From the NCBI GenBank assembly GCA_023428245.1, contig JAEYYX010000069.1, positions 6,475 through 70,474 on the forward strand: a stretch of 64,000 nt of DNA. Reading direction: 5' to 3'. The stretch is from Pseudomonadota bacterium. Lineage in GTDB: Bacteria > Myxococcota_A > Polyangia > Polyangiales > Polyangiaceae. Below, piece by piece: positions 50,538-58,865 of the stretch. The translations under genes were made by a program, and so were the position numbers. The notes under the pieces are model-generated. The model saw nothing but the letters and a program-made list of their open reading frames with translations, was not told the origin of the DNA and searched no databases. How positions within the stretch are numbered: position 1 is the stretch's first letter; every line of letters begins with the position of its first letter.

Positions 50538-51443
50538 TCAGAGACAGACGCGGTTTCGCCCACCGCGCTTGGCTTCGTAGAGTTTCTGGTCCGCGGCGGC
50601 GATCAGCTCGGCTCCCGTCATCTTCGGAGCGAGGGCTGCTCCGCCCATCGACATGGTCACGGCGATACGCTCACCCTGGAAGACGAAGTCGTGGGCCTCG
50701 ATTCGCATGCGCAGAGTCTCGGCGAGCTGGCGCGCCCCTTCGAGGGAGGTCTCGGGGAGCACGAGCGCGAACTCCTCGCCACCGTAACGCGCGAACACCT
50801 CATCCCTCCGGATTCGCTCCGAGATGACACGGGCGAGCTCGCGGAGGACGTGGTCGCCCGCGAGGTGTCCGTAGCGGTCGTTGATGCTCTTGAAGTGATC
50901 GATGTCGAACATGAGCACGCTGAGGTCGCGTGTATGCCGGCGAGCCCGCGTTACCTCACGGTCCAGAGCCTCGACCAGGTGCCTTTTGTTGTAGATCTGC
51001 GTGAGACCATCCATGATGGTCATCCGGTAGATCTCCTCGTGGTACTTGGCTTCGGCGTCCGCGCCGGAGAGGAACTTCAGGATGGTCGGGCCGATCTTGA
51101 TGCGGTCGCCGTTGTCCAGGCGTGCCTCGGCTTCGACCTGCTCCTCGTTCACGTAGGTGCCGTTGGTGCTCCTGTCGTCGACGATGTACCAACTCCCGGG
51201 GCCGCGGCGCTCGAGGTGCGCGTGGCGTCGGCTCACGCTGTCGCCTTCTAGGATCAGGTGGCTGTCGTTTCCGCGCCCGATGCGCAAGACGGGCTGTTCG
51301 AGAACGATACGCTTTCCGAGCAGAGCAGGCTCGGTCGTATAGATGACAACGAGGCACTCGGCTGTCGTGTTCGTCTCCGGCATGGCCGGCTGGACGACTT
51401 CCGTCACTCGAGTCTTCTCGTCTTGTTCGTTCTGCTCGCTCAA
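50538..51443 (-). CDS. FHA-GGDEF diguanylate cyclase (altered inhibitory site)
   Basis: A second FHA-GGDEF protein, about 301 residues. The head NEQDEKTRV is followed by an FHA domain (28-125: LRIGRGNDSHL, VSRRHAHLE, RSTNGTYVN) and a GGDEF domain (145-301) with FDIDHFKSINDRYGH and GGEEF at 221-225, so catalysis should be intact. The I-site position reads RRDE (212-215): Glu replaces the usual Asp, so feedback inhibition may be weak. The start is uncertain; TTG 51443 is favoured because the head resembles other FHA proteins, with GTG 51407 as an option. It has an unusually structured leader upstream and is separate from the aminotransferase operon. Confidence 0.9.
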   Translation of the reverse strand: MSEQNEQDEKTRVTEVVQPAMPETNTTAECLVVIYTTEPALLGKRIVLEQPVLRIGRGNDSHLILEGDSVSRRHAHLERRGPGSWYIVDDRSTNGTYVNEEQVEAEARLDNGDRIKIGPTILKFLSGADAEAKYHEEIYRMTIMDGLTQIYNKRHLVEALDREVTRARRHTRDLSVLMFDIDHFKSINDRYGHLAGDHVLRELARVISERIRRDEVFARYGGEEFALVLPETSLEGARQLAETLRMRIEAHDFVFQGERIAVTMSMGGAALAPKMTGAELIAAADQKLYEAKRGGRNRVCL

Positions 51444-51563
51444 ACGGGCCCTCTTCGTCTCGACCGTCTCGGCAAACTTTGGACTCCGCGATCCCGAGAG
51501 GAGGCGGAGCAGTCCTGGCCGGTCAATTGAAACCAGTTTCCCTCGAAAACACCACAGCTTCAA

Positions 51564-51660
51564 GCGTCCCGGCCGGAAGCCATCGTTTCAGGCAGGCGGG
51601 GCTTGCGAGTCTCGGCGGGTAACCCTGTGCGGTAAGGTAGACTGCCCCGGCCGGAGCGGA
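51564..51660 (-). other. Candidate structured 5' leader upstream of FHA-GGDEF gene
   Basis: Two copies of the self-complementary CCGGCCGG (51569-51576 and 51647-51654) could close a structure of about 70 bases. Inside it, on the minus strand, CGCACAGGG and CTCGCAAGCC followed by GCCTGAAA resemble pieces of the GEMM c-di-GMP riboswitch, but the P2 GNRA hairpin is not found. Regulation of a diguanylate cyclase by its product would be sensible, yet the match is weak. Confidence 0.25.
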
Positions 51661-51672
51661 AAGATCTTCTGT

Positions 51673-51695
51673 GGCGCGCGAGAGTTCCACGCGCC
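51673..51695 (-). terminator. Hairpin after ABC-2 permease gene
   Basis: GGCGCG (51673-51678) and CGCGCC (51690-51695) form a 6-bp GC stem 10 bases after the permease stop on the minus strand. It probably separates the ABC operon from the FHA-GGDEF gene; no strong T-run follows. Confidence 0.4.
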
Positions 51696-51704
51696 TGAGC
51701 TCAC

Positions 51705-52466
51705 TCATTGTCGAATGCGGTAACCGGTGTCGAGCAGCCACAAGACGAGAGCAAGGCAAGCGCCGCCGAAGGCCGCGAGAAGCCCCAGGCTCAAGGTCGG
51801 CCCGAGATCTCCCTGCCCGTAGAAGCTGTAGCGGAAACCGCTCATCAAATAGACGACCGGGTTGAAGAGCGTGAGCGTTCGAAACGGCTCCGGAAGCATC
51901 TGAATCGAGTAAAAACTTCCGCCCAAGAAGGCGAGTGGCGTCACGATCAGCGCGGGCACAATCTGCATCTTCTCCCATCCGTCTGCCCAGAGACCGATCG
52001 AAAAACCGAGGAGGCTGAACGAAACGGATGTCAGAAGCAGGAAGACCACCATCCACAGCGGGTGTTCGATTGAATACGAAACAAACAATCGGGCCGTGAG
52101 CATGATGATCAGGCCCAAAATGAAGGACTTCGTCGCTGCCGCCCCTACATAGCCGAGCACTATATCGAGGCTCGAGATCGGCGCCGAGAGCACCTCGTAA
52201 ATCGTCCCCGAAAAGCGCGGCATGTAGATGCCGAAGGAGGCATTCGAGACGCTCTCAGTGAGCACGGAGAGCATCGTGAGACCTGGCACAATGAATGCGC
52301 CGTAAGGAACGCCGTCGATCGCTTCGATCCGAGAACCGATCGCGGACCCGAAGACGACGAAGTAGAGCGACGTCGAGAGTACAGGTGTCAGGATGCTCTG
52401 GGCGATGGTGCGAAACCAACGCGCCATTTCGAAGCGGTAGATGGCAATGATCGCTCGCGTGTTCAC
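51705..52466 (-). CDS. ABC-2 type transporter permease (YadH-like)
   Basis: A 253-residue inner-membrane protein with six predicted helices and the ABC-2 fold: FRTIAQSILTPVLSTSLYFVVF near the start, GAFIVPGLTMLSVL, FLGGSFYSIQMLPEPFRTL and NPVVYLMSGFRYSFYG near the end. These stretches match the E. coli YadH/ NodJ-like group, which exports polysaccharides, lipids or drugs with a separate ATPase. The GTG start overlaps the ATPase stop by 4 bases. Substrate unknown. Confidence 0.9.
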   Translation of the reverse strand: MNTRAIIAIYRFEMARWFRTIAQSILTPVLSTSLYFVVFGSAIGSRIEAIDGVPYGAFIVPGLTMLSVLTESVSNASFGIYMPRFSGTIYEVLSAPISSLDIVLGYVGAAATKSFILGLIIMLTARLFVSYSIEHPLWMVVFLLLTSVSFSLLGFSIGLWADGWEKMQIVPALIVTPLAFLGGSFYSIQMLPEPFRTLTLFNPVVYLMSGFRYSFYGQGDLGPTLSLGLLAAFGGACLALVLWLLDTGYRIRQ

Positions 52467-53401
52467 GACTGTTTTGTCCCCTTGAGCAAGCCTAAGAAGA
52501 TTTCTTCGAGGGAGCTCTGCTTGGTCTGAAGGTCTTTGAGGGTGACCTTCGCCTCATCCAAAGCCCGCAAAATGGGTTCGAGAGGTGCTTTCTCTGCCTT
52601 GGCGTCGTAGGAATAGATGAGTTTCTGCCCGTCGGCTCCGAGCTCGACCCCCGCGGCCTGGAGCGCTTCCGGAAGGACCGTGAGAGGCTCCTCGAGTTCG
52701 ACGACGAGCTTCTTCTGGCCGAGCTTTTTCATGAGCGTGCTCGTCTCTTCGACGACAACGATCTGTCCACCGTGGATAACCCCCACCCGGTCCGCCATTT
52801 GTTCGGCCTCTTCGATGTAGTGGGTCGTGAGCACGATCGTCATCCCGGCGCGACGCAGTTTGTCGACCAGCTTCCACATATCCCGTCGCAACTCGACGTC
52901 GACGCCCGCCGTTGGTTCATCGAGGAAGAGCAGGCTTGGTTCGTGACAGAGCGCCTTGGCGATCAGCACGCGGCGCTTCATGCCACCCGAGAGGGTCATG
53001 ATCTTGGCGTCCTTCTTGTCGTAAAGGGACAAGTCGCGCAGGATTTCCTCGAGTTTTTCCGGAGTTTTGGGCTTACCGAACAGGCCGCGGCTGAAGCAGA
53101 GTGTGTCCCAGACTGTCTCGAACATGTCGGTGCTGAGCTCCTGGGGCACGAGGCCTACGTGAGCTCGGGCGCGCGCTGGCTCGCGATCGATGTCGATGCC
53201 AGAAACGAGGACTGTGCCGCTCGTCTTCCGGACGAGGCCGGTCACGATCCCGATCAGCGTGGTCTTGCCGGCGCCGTTCGGCCCCAAGAGCGCAAAGAGC
53301 TCGCCCTGATTCACCTCGAGCGACACGCCCTTCAGCGCATGGTGACCAGTTTTGTAGATCTTCTCGACGTTCGCGAGGGACAGGACCGGGACCCGAGACA
53401 T
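52463..53401 (-). CDS. ABC transporter ATP-binding protein (YadG-like)
   Basis: The ATPase partner of the downstream ABC-2 permease, 312 residues from ATG 53401. Motifs are Walker A GPNGAGKTT, signature LSGGMKRRV, Walker B LLFLDEPTAGVD and switch His in TTHYIEEAEQM. After about residue 215 comes the C-terminal extension typical of the YadG/DrrA group (LEEIFLGLLKGTKQS at the end). The frame is open further upstream but the extra residues are Arg/Ser-rich and unlike any domain. Two chains of each subunit should form the exporter. Confidence 0.95.
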   Translation of the reverse strand: MSRVPVLSLANVEKIYKTGHHALKGVSLEVNQGELFALLGPNGAGKTTLIGIVTGLVRKTSGTVLVSGIDIDREPARARAHVGLVPQELSTDMFETVWDTLCFSRGLFGKPKTPEKLEEILRDLSLYDKKDAKIMTLSGGMKRRVLIAKALCHEPSLLFLDEPTAGVDVELRRDMWKLVDKLRRAGMTIVLTTHYIEEAEQMADRVGVIHGGQIVVVEETSTLMKKLGQKKLVVELEEPLTVLPEALQAAGVELGADGQKLIYSYDAKAEKAPLEPILRALDEAKVTLKDLQTKQSSLEEIFLGLLKGTKQS

Positions 53402-53465
53402 CGAGGTGCCCTTAACCCGGCGCTCCGAGCTGCACAATGCGCGACTCGATCCACGGCTCGGCTCC

Positions 53466-54086
53466 CTATTCGCCCGCTTTCGGGTGGGCGAATTGGACGT
53501 CGACACGTTCGAAACCCAGGGATTCGAGCAGGGAACGGACAGTCTTTTCGGCGTTTGTTTCCGCGATCGAGAGCAAATGTTGGTTCTTCGCCGCCTCGAG
53601 GAAGCCACGCTCGGCTTCGCGTCGCGCATCCGTCTCAAGAGATTCTCGGCGCGTCGCGAGCACGTCCGTCTTGCGCGTGTGGACGTAGGTTCGCCTTTCG
53701 TCGAGTGCGACGGAGAAGACGTTGGCTCGTGGGAGGGTGATCGCGATCGACTTCTTCGGCCAGTCGACGCGCGCGCTCGATTCTTCCATTTGGGTGAAGT
53801 CGATGCCTGCTGAGACGGTGCCGGCAGCGACGAGCAAGATCGCATCTTGGGCTTCGACGGTGCCCATGAGGCGCTTCTGTTGATCCTTGAGATCGATCAC
53901 GCGCTCAAGGTTGAACTGGGCTGTCTCGAGGCGAGCGAGGCGTCGAACGGCGGTGAGTGCCGTGGGGGTCGGGGCGAGCTCGAGAGTGGATTCCGTGGGC
54001 TCGGCTTCTTTCTCCGCCTTCCTTCCGAAGTGGTAGGCGATTGCCGCGACGAGAGCGATGAGGAGGAGCGTCGTAACACGTTTCAT
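53466..54086 (-). CDS. DUF4230-type membrane-anchored protein
   Basis: A 206-residue protein from ATG 54086 with one N-terminal membrane helix (RVTTLLLIALVAAIAYHFG) and a periplasmic or cytoplasmic domain with the DUF4230 pattern: TALTAVRRLARLETAQFNLERVI, then ILLVAAGTVSAGIDFTQME, and a helical C-terminal part (DARREAERGFLEAAKNQHLL). The family has no known reaction. It overlaps the M48 protease gene by 4 bases (ATGA) and follows lemA and the protease, so the three probably act together at the membrane. Confidence 0.82.
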   Translation of the reverse strand: MKRVTTLLLIALVAAIAYHFGRKAEKEAEPTESTLELAPTPTALTAVRRLARLETAQFNLERVIDLKDQQKRLMGTVEAQDAILLVAAGTVSAGIDFTQMEESSARVDWPKKSIAITLPRANVFSVALDERRTYVHTRKTDVLATRRESLETDARREAERGFLEAAKNQHLLSIAETNAEKTVRSLLESLGFERVDVQFAHPKAGE

Positions 54087-55978
54087 GAAAGAGCTCCAGC
54101 GTCCGCCTCGGTGAGACGCTTCCTGGTCGCGACGTTCAGACAAACGGCGAAGGTGTGGATGAGCTCACTCTCGAGAGGCTTCAAGACGCCGTCGAAGGAT
54201 GCCACGCTTTCAAGAGCATCCAAGACCAGCCGCCGCTCGGAGAGAGGCGATTCAAGGAGCGTGAGGAGAGCTCGGTCGAGGGCGTCGAGAGTGAGGTCGC
54301 GAGGGGCGGGGAAAGGAAGCTCCGGGGTGAGCCGAGCCAGGCGTGCACGGCCCAGGGCAAATGCAGCCGCCGCCTCGGTTTCGCTCTTCTGGCCTCGGCG
54401 CGCGAGCACCCCGAGCAAACATGCAATTGCTTCGGTGCGGTCTGAGGTAGCCGCGCGGGTCCTCTGCTGGAGCTGACCGGGGGGCAAGAGGTGGCGCTGG
54501 CTGAGGCGGAGCACCGCGAAAGCTCGATGAGCAAAAGGACTGAGCCCGGTGCGCGCTTGTTCGAGGAGAAGATAGAGCTCGTCGGCTTGTCGACGGGAGA
54601 GAGCGGCGAGCGTTCCGAGGGCGAGGTCGATGAGCGGTAAGCGCTCGCCGGGCGGAACAGCGAGGTAGTTTTTGTGAATGTTCGGCAAAAGGCCTGCGGT
54701 CGAAGGGTCGGCGAGCTCGAGATTGGCGAGCTGGGCGTTTCGAGCCTCGAGGTTCTCATCGAGAGACCCTGCCAAGAGCAGCAGCCGCGCGAAGTAAGGC
54801 TCGCGAGCGCCGTCGATCATGTGCATTGGCGTACCGCTGAACGGAGAGGGGGGTGCCTCGTCGGATGCGTCACGGAGCTCAGGAGGGACTGCTTGGGGTG
54901 TCGCTCCCGCGAAGCCGATTGCCCCTGGAGCGGTAGGACTGAGCCTGAGAGATTCGACCCCGAGAGAACCGAGAGAAGTAGCGCCGAGAGGACTGCACAC
55001 GCTCGCAAACTCCCCGTTCCAGGTGGGCACTAGACGACGGATGCGCTCCTTGAGAGGTGGATGGGAGGCGAGATCGAAGAAGCTCGGAGGGGTCGCTTCG
55101 GCGATGAGCAAATGGTTGGCGGGGCGGGCGGCGCTGGAACCCAAGTAGGACGAAACGAGCCCAATCTTCGCGAGAGCGCCGGCGATCCCGCTGGGGTCGC
55201 GAGTAAACTGAACGGCGGAGGCATCGGCCAAGAACTCCCGCTCTCGGGAGACTGCCGCTTGAATGAGTTCAGCGATGAAGGCACCGACGGATCCGAGGAG
55301 CCAGAGAGCGACCCCGATCATCGCAAAGGGCGCTGCGTCGCGCTTCCGGTTCGATGAGCGAACCGTCATCAAGAAACGCCCAACGAGGCTGAGCGCGACG
55401 ATGCCATGGAGGGTGCCGAGCATGCGCATATTGAGCGCGGAATCTCGGTTCAGGATGTGGCTGAACTCATGGGCCACGACGCCTTGGAGCTCACTGCGGC
55501 TCAAATGCTCCACCGCCCCTCGCGTAAGCCCGATCACCGCATCGTCCGGCGACCAGCCTGCCGCGAAGGCGTTGATGCCCGGTTCGCGGCGAAGAAGATA
55601 CACGGGCGGCACTGGCATCCCTGACGCGAGAGCCATCTCTTCGACGACGTTGAGCGCTCGCTTTTCGGCGAGATCGCCCGTCTGGTGGCTGAGGAGGGTG
55701 CCTCCGAGGGATTCCGCCACCACGCGTCCACCCTGGCCAAGGCGCATGGTTCGAATCGCGGAGCCCAAGAGTACCACACCCCAGGTCCCGATGGCCCCGC
55801 TGGCGACAAGCGAGAAGTGCGCCTCGCTCATGCTATCGAGAGAGCTCCCGTCGAAGCTCAACGCGAAGTGAATAGCGAGGCCGCTGAGCAGGCCGAGCAA
55901 GAGCACACCGAGGCCGTAGAGGACGACGAGGCGCGTCGTCTTGGCTCGGGCCTGGGCTTGGTGCTCAAAGAACCTCAC
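54083..55978 (-). CDS. M48 family membrane metalloprotease (HtpX-like) with long C-terminal domain
   Basis: A 631-residue integral membrane zinc protease. Two N-terminal helices (LVVLYGLGVLLLGLLSG; SGAIGTWGVVLLGSAI) precede the catalytic VVAHEFSHILN (HExxH), with further helices after it (GTLHGIVALSLVGRFLM; MIGVALWLLGSVGAFIAEL) and the third zinc ligand Glu in EREFLADASAVQF. A C-terminal part of about 300 residues, absent from HtpX (about 290 total), is Ala/Leu-rich and mostly helical; it may be a protein-binding domain. The GTG start 55978 lies 79 bases after lemA. M48 proteases clear damaged membrane proteins. Confidence 0.92.
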   Translation of the reverse strand: MRFFEHQAQARAKTTRLVVLYGLGVLLLGLLSGLAIHFALSFDGSSLDSMSEAHFSLVASGAIGTWGVVLLGSAIRTMRLGQGGRVVAESLGGTLLSHQTGDLAEKRALNVVEEMALASGMPVPPVYLLRREPGINAFAAGWSPDDAVIGLTRGAVEHLSRSELQGVVAHEFSHILNRDSALNMRMLGTLHGIVALSLVGRFLMTVRSSNRKRDAAPFAMIGVALWLLGSVGAFIAELIQAAVSREREFLADASAVQFTRDPSGIAGALAKIGLVSSYLGSSAARPANHLLIAEATPPSFFDLASHPPLKERIRRLVPTWNGEFASVCSPLGATSLGSLGVESLRLSPTAPGAIGFAGATPQAVPPELRDASDEAPPSPFSGTPMHMIDGAREPYFARLLLLAGSLDENLEARNAQLANLELADPSTAGLLPNIHKNYLAVPPGERLPLIDLALGTLAALSRRQADELYLLLEQARTGLSPFAHRAFAVLRLSQRHLLPPGQLQQRTRAATSDRTEAIACLLGVLARRGQKSETEAAAAFALGRARLARLTPELPFPAPRDLTLDALDRALLTLLESPLSERRLVLDALESVASFDGVLKPLESELIHTFAVCLNVATRKRLTEADAGALS

Positions 55979-56057
55979 GTTTCGCTCCTCGGCCCGCTGT
56001 TTCGCTCACGCTCGTCCGGCCGCTCTGGCCTTGTGACCGCCCGGCCTCTCTCGCAGA

Positions 56058-56663
56058 TCAGAAATTGAGCTTTGGAGCAACGGCGGTCGGCTCGCTGTCG
56101 GAGAACTTGAGCAGGGTTGCGTCTTCGGCGAACCCGAACATGCCGGCCAGGATGACCTGGGGGAAGAAACGCTTGTAGGTGTTGAAGTCGGTAACGGCGT
56201 CGTTGAAAGCCTGGCGCGCAAAGGCGATCTTGTTTTCAGTCGAGGTCAGCTCCTCGGTGAGCTGGGCGAAGTTCGAGTTCGCCTTGAGGTCGGGATAGGC
56301 CTCGACGACGACGGAGAGACGGCCGAGCGCATTCGACAGCATTCCTTCCGCGGCGCCGAGCTCAGCCATTTGCTGGGCGTTGCCTGGGGCGTGTTTGAGG
56401 GCTTCGAGTCCGCTGAGCGCTCGATTGCGCGCGGAGATCACAGCTTCGAGCGTCTCCCGCTCGTGCTTCGCGGCTGCTTTGACGATCTCGACGAGGTTCG
56501 GAATGGCGTCATAGCGGCGCTTCATCTGGACCTCGATCTGCGAGAAGGCGTTCTGGAAGCGCCCCCTCAGCGTCACGAGTCGGTTGTAGACACCCACACC
56601 CCAAAAGATCGCTCCCAGGACGAAGACCAAGAAGACGATCGCCATCACCACCAAAGTACCCAA
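56058..56663 (-). CDS. lemA: LemA family membrane protein
   Basis: A 201-residue protein with one N-terminal membrane helix (VVMAIVFLVFVLGAIFWGV) and a long helical-bundle domain. Family marks are YNRLVTLRGRFQNAFSQIEV, MKRRYDAIPNLVEIVKAAA, HERETLEAVISARNRA, YPDLKANSNF and FNTYKRFFPQVILAGMFGF. The TTG start at 56663 is supported by AGGAAAGG 9 bases upstream. LemA is often next to an M48 protease (as here), and is thought to work with it at the membrane; its exact role is not known. Confidence 0.94.
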   Translation of the reverse strand: MGTLVVMAIVFLVFVLGAIFWGVGVYNRLVTLRGRFQNAFSQIEVQMKRRYDAIPNLVEIVKAAAKHERETLEAVISARNRALSGLEALKHAPGNAQQMAELGAAEGMLSNALGRLSVVVEAYPDLKANSNFAQLTEELTSTENKIAFARQAFNDAVTDFNTYKRFFPQVILAGMFGFAEDATLLKFSDSEPTAVAPKLNF

Positions 56664-56909
56664 ACTTGTCCGCCTTTCCTCGCGGCGCGAAAGGTCCGCG
56701 CTCTATCGATCAAGGTCCGGTCAAAGTCTGCTCCTGTCAATTGGTGGCCCTCTCCAGCGACCAGCGCTTTCGTGTGTGGCCCTCTCTCACAAGGTCGCCC
56801 TTGCAAGGGGGACCAACGCCGGCGCGCCGTGGCCTTGTGGGGGGAGCTGGTCCTGAGCAGCCCCCGCACTCGAGGTGCAGCGCTGACGTTCTTGAGACCG
56901 TCACCTCGG

Positions 56910-57317
56910 CTAGGCGACGCTCTGCAGGATGTCCGCGACGAGCCGCGTCAGATCGACTCCGACGAAGGGCTTCGGTTGGAAGAAGAAGTGAGGGCAACGG
57001 TGGACGCGCTTGAGCTGTGAGTCGTCCAGATAGCCGCTGATGAGCAGGACCCGGAGGCGGGGAAAGCGCACGCTGAGCTGCTCGGCGAGTGAGATCCCAT
57101 CGAGCCCGGGCAATCGGACGTCGCTGATGAGCAGTTCGGGTTCGATGGCCTGCTCATCGAGCATGTCGAGAAGGTCCTCGGCGCAGCCGAACTCGAGCAC
57201 TCCGTAACCTTGCGTGATGAGCGAGCGGCGCAGCGCGCCGCGCACGAGCGGATCGTCCTCGACGAGGATGAGCCGACGGTTGATCGTGGAATATGGCGGT
57301 TCCGACTCTTCGGCCAT
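56910..57317 (-). CDS. Single-domain response regulator
   Basis: A 135-residue receiver domain without an output domain. The acidic pocket Asp-Asp in LILVEDDPLV, the phospho-acceptor Asp in LLISDVRLPGLDG, Ser in LLISGY and Lys in FFQPKPF are all present, so it can be phosphorylated. The C-terminal half is also intact. The start ATG 57317 has AAAGGGG upstream; ATG 57341 is an option. Such proteins pass phosphate to or bind another protein. No histidine kinase is adjacent, so its partner is unknown. Confidence 0.9.
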   Translation of the reverse strand: MAEESEPPYSTINRRLILVEDDPLVRGALRRSLITQGYGVLEFGCAEDLLDMLDEQAIEPELLISDVRLPGLDGISLAEQLSVRFPRLRVLLISGYLDDSQLKRVHRCPHFFFQPKPFVGVDLTRLVADILQSVA

Positions 57318-57437
57318 GGTGATACCCCTTTCGCCCGTCATTGTGACCTTGGGGCAAAGGGGCCGCCACGCGCATGAAGTGCAGGCAAAATTCCCGAGAA
57401 ATGTGGCGCTTCGCCAGACTGGACGCACGTCCTAGCG

Positions 57438-57468
57438 CGCCTTCCGAGGCCGAAGCCCTCGGAAGGCG
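57438..57468. terminator. Perfect 11-bp hairpin downstream of aspC
   Basis: CGCCTTCCGAG (57438-57448) and CTCGGAAGGCG (57458-57468) pair completely around a 9-base loop. It lies 75 bases beyond the aspC stop on the minus strand, in the gap before the response regulator gene. No T-run follows on the minus strand, so it could be a Rho-type or bidirectional stop. Confidence 0.5.
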
Positions 57469-57542
57469 TCTCCTTCGCGCTCTCTTGTTTCGGGGCGCAT
57501 CTCGAAGGGGAGAGGCGTCCCTCTTTTCTCAGAGGACGCGGT

Positions 57543-58733
57543 TTATAGGACGCTAACGATGGCCTGGCAGAGCGAATCCATGGTCGCCTGGCTCATGCCT
57601 GCCACGTTGATGCGACCGGAGCCGACGATATAGATGCCGTACTCGGCCTTGAGGCGCTCGACCTGGTCCTTGTTCAAGCCAGAGAAGCTGAACATGCCCT
57701 TCTGGCGCGTGATGAACGAGTAGTCCCGCGTCGCGCCTGCCTTCTTGAGACCGTCGACGAACGCCGAGCGCATCTCAGCGATGCGCTTCCGCATGGCTGT
57801 GAGTTCCTGCTCCCAGAGGGCGGTGAGCTCAGGGTTCGTCAGGATCGTCGCGATGATCGCGCCGCCGTGAGCCGGAGGGTTCGAGTAGTTTACTCGCGCG
57901 CACACCTTGAGCTGGCTCAGGATGGCCGCGCCTTCGTCCGCCGTGCGAGCGACAGCCGTGAGGGCGCCTGTGCGCTCGTTGTAGAGGCTGAAGTTCTTCG
58001 AGAAGCTGGAGCAGATGAGCGCCTCGTCAACCTGCTCGAGGAGCTTCTTGAGTCCAATCGTGTCTTCCACGAGGCCGTCGCCGAAGCCCTGGTAGGCGAA
58101 ATCGACGAGGGGGAGCGCGCCGCGGGCCTTCACGAGCTCAGCGATCTGGGTCCATTCGTCTGCGTTCGGGTCGACGCCCGAGGGGTTGTGACAGCAAGCG
58201 TGCAGGAGCACGACGTCGCCGGGCTGGGCCGCGGCGAGTGAGCTCTTGAGACCGGTTAGATCGAGAGCGTTCTTTTGCGCGTCGAAGTAGCGGTATGTGA
58301 GAACTTCCATCCCGACGGCGGAGAAGATCTGCTTGTGGTTCTCCCAGGTCGGATCGCTCACCCAGATCCGCTTGGCACCCGCTTTCTGGCTCAGAAAATC
58401 AGCGGCGAGACGCAGCGCGCCCGTTCCGCCGGGTGTATGGCAGGTGACGGCAGTCCCGTCGTTCACCCGTGCCGCGTCGCGTCCGAACAAGAGCTCGCGG
58501 ACGCCGCGATCGTACACAGGGTCACCTTCGATTGGGCGGTAGAGCTTGTTTTTCTCGCTCTCGAGCAGGATCTTCTCCGCGCGCTTCACACACTCGAGCA
58601 CGGGGGTTTGTCCGCTCTCGTCCTTGAAAACGCCCACCGAGAGATTGATCTTCGTCGGGCGGGGGTCCTTCTGGAACGCCTCTGTGATGCCGAGGATGGG
58701 GTCGGGGGGAGCCTTCTGGATGGTCGAGAACAT
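57543..58733 (-). CDS. aspC: Aspartate / aromatic amino acid aminotransferase
   Basis: A fold-type I PLP enzyme that interconverts aspartate and oxaloacetate (and often aromatic amino acids). The 396-residue length equals E. coli AspC, and the subgroup I motifs are clear: INLSVGVFKDESGQTPVL, YRPIEGDP, TPGGTGALRLAADFL, CCHNPSGVDP, FAYQGFGDGL, the PLP Lys in CSSFSKNFSLYNERTGAL and GRINVAGMS near the end. The start is ATG 58733, where the family starts, though the frame is open further upstream. It is divergent from the oxidoreductase gene with 132 bases between. Confidence 0.95.
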   Translation of the reverse strand: MFSTIQKAPPDPILGITEAFQKDPRPTKINLSVGVFKDESGQTPVLECVKRAEKILLESEKNKLYRPIEGDPVYDRGVRELLFGRDAARVNDGTAVTCHTPGGTGALRLAADFLSQKAGAKRIWVSDPTWENHKQIFSAVGMEVLTYRYFDAQKNALDLTGLKSSLAAAQPGDVVLLHACCHNPSGVDPNADEWTQIAELVKARGALPLVDFAYQGFGDGLVEDTIGLKKLLEQVDEALICSSFSKNFSLYNERTGALTAVARTADEGAAILSQLKVCARVNYSNPPAHGGAIIATILTNPELTALWEQELTAMRKRIAEMRSAFVDGLKKAGATRDYSFITRQKGMFSFSGLNKDQVERLKAEYGIYIVGSGRINVAGMSQATMDSLCQAIVSVL

Positions 58734-58865
58734 TCTGGGCGAGCCGCTAGCCCAGCCCGGAGCGCCGAGCAAGGGCCAGGCCCGTTTGACAGGTCGGAGT
58801 TCTAGGGTCAGAAGGGTCTCGCGCCCGTCGCGCCGGCTGCTAACGAGAAGTGTTGGAAATTCTTC

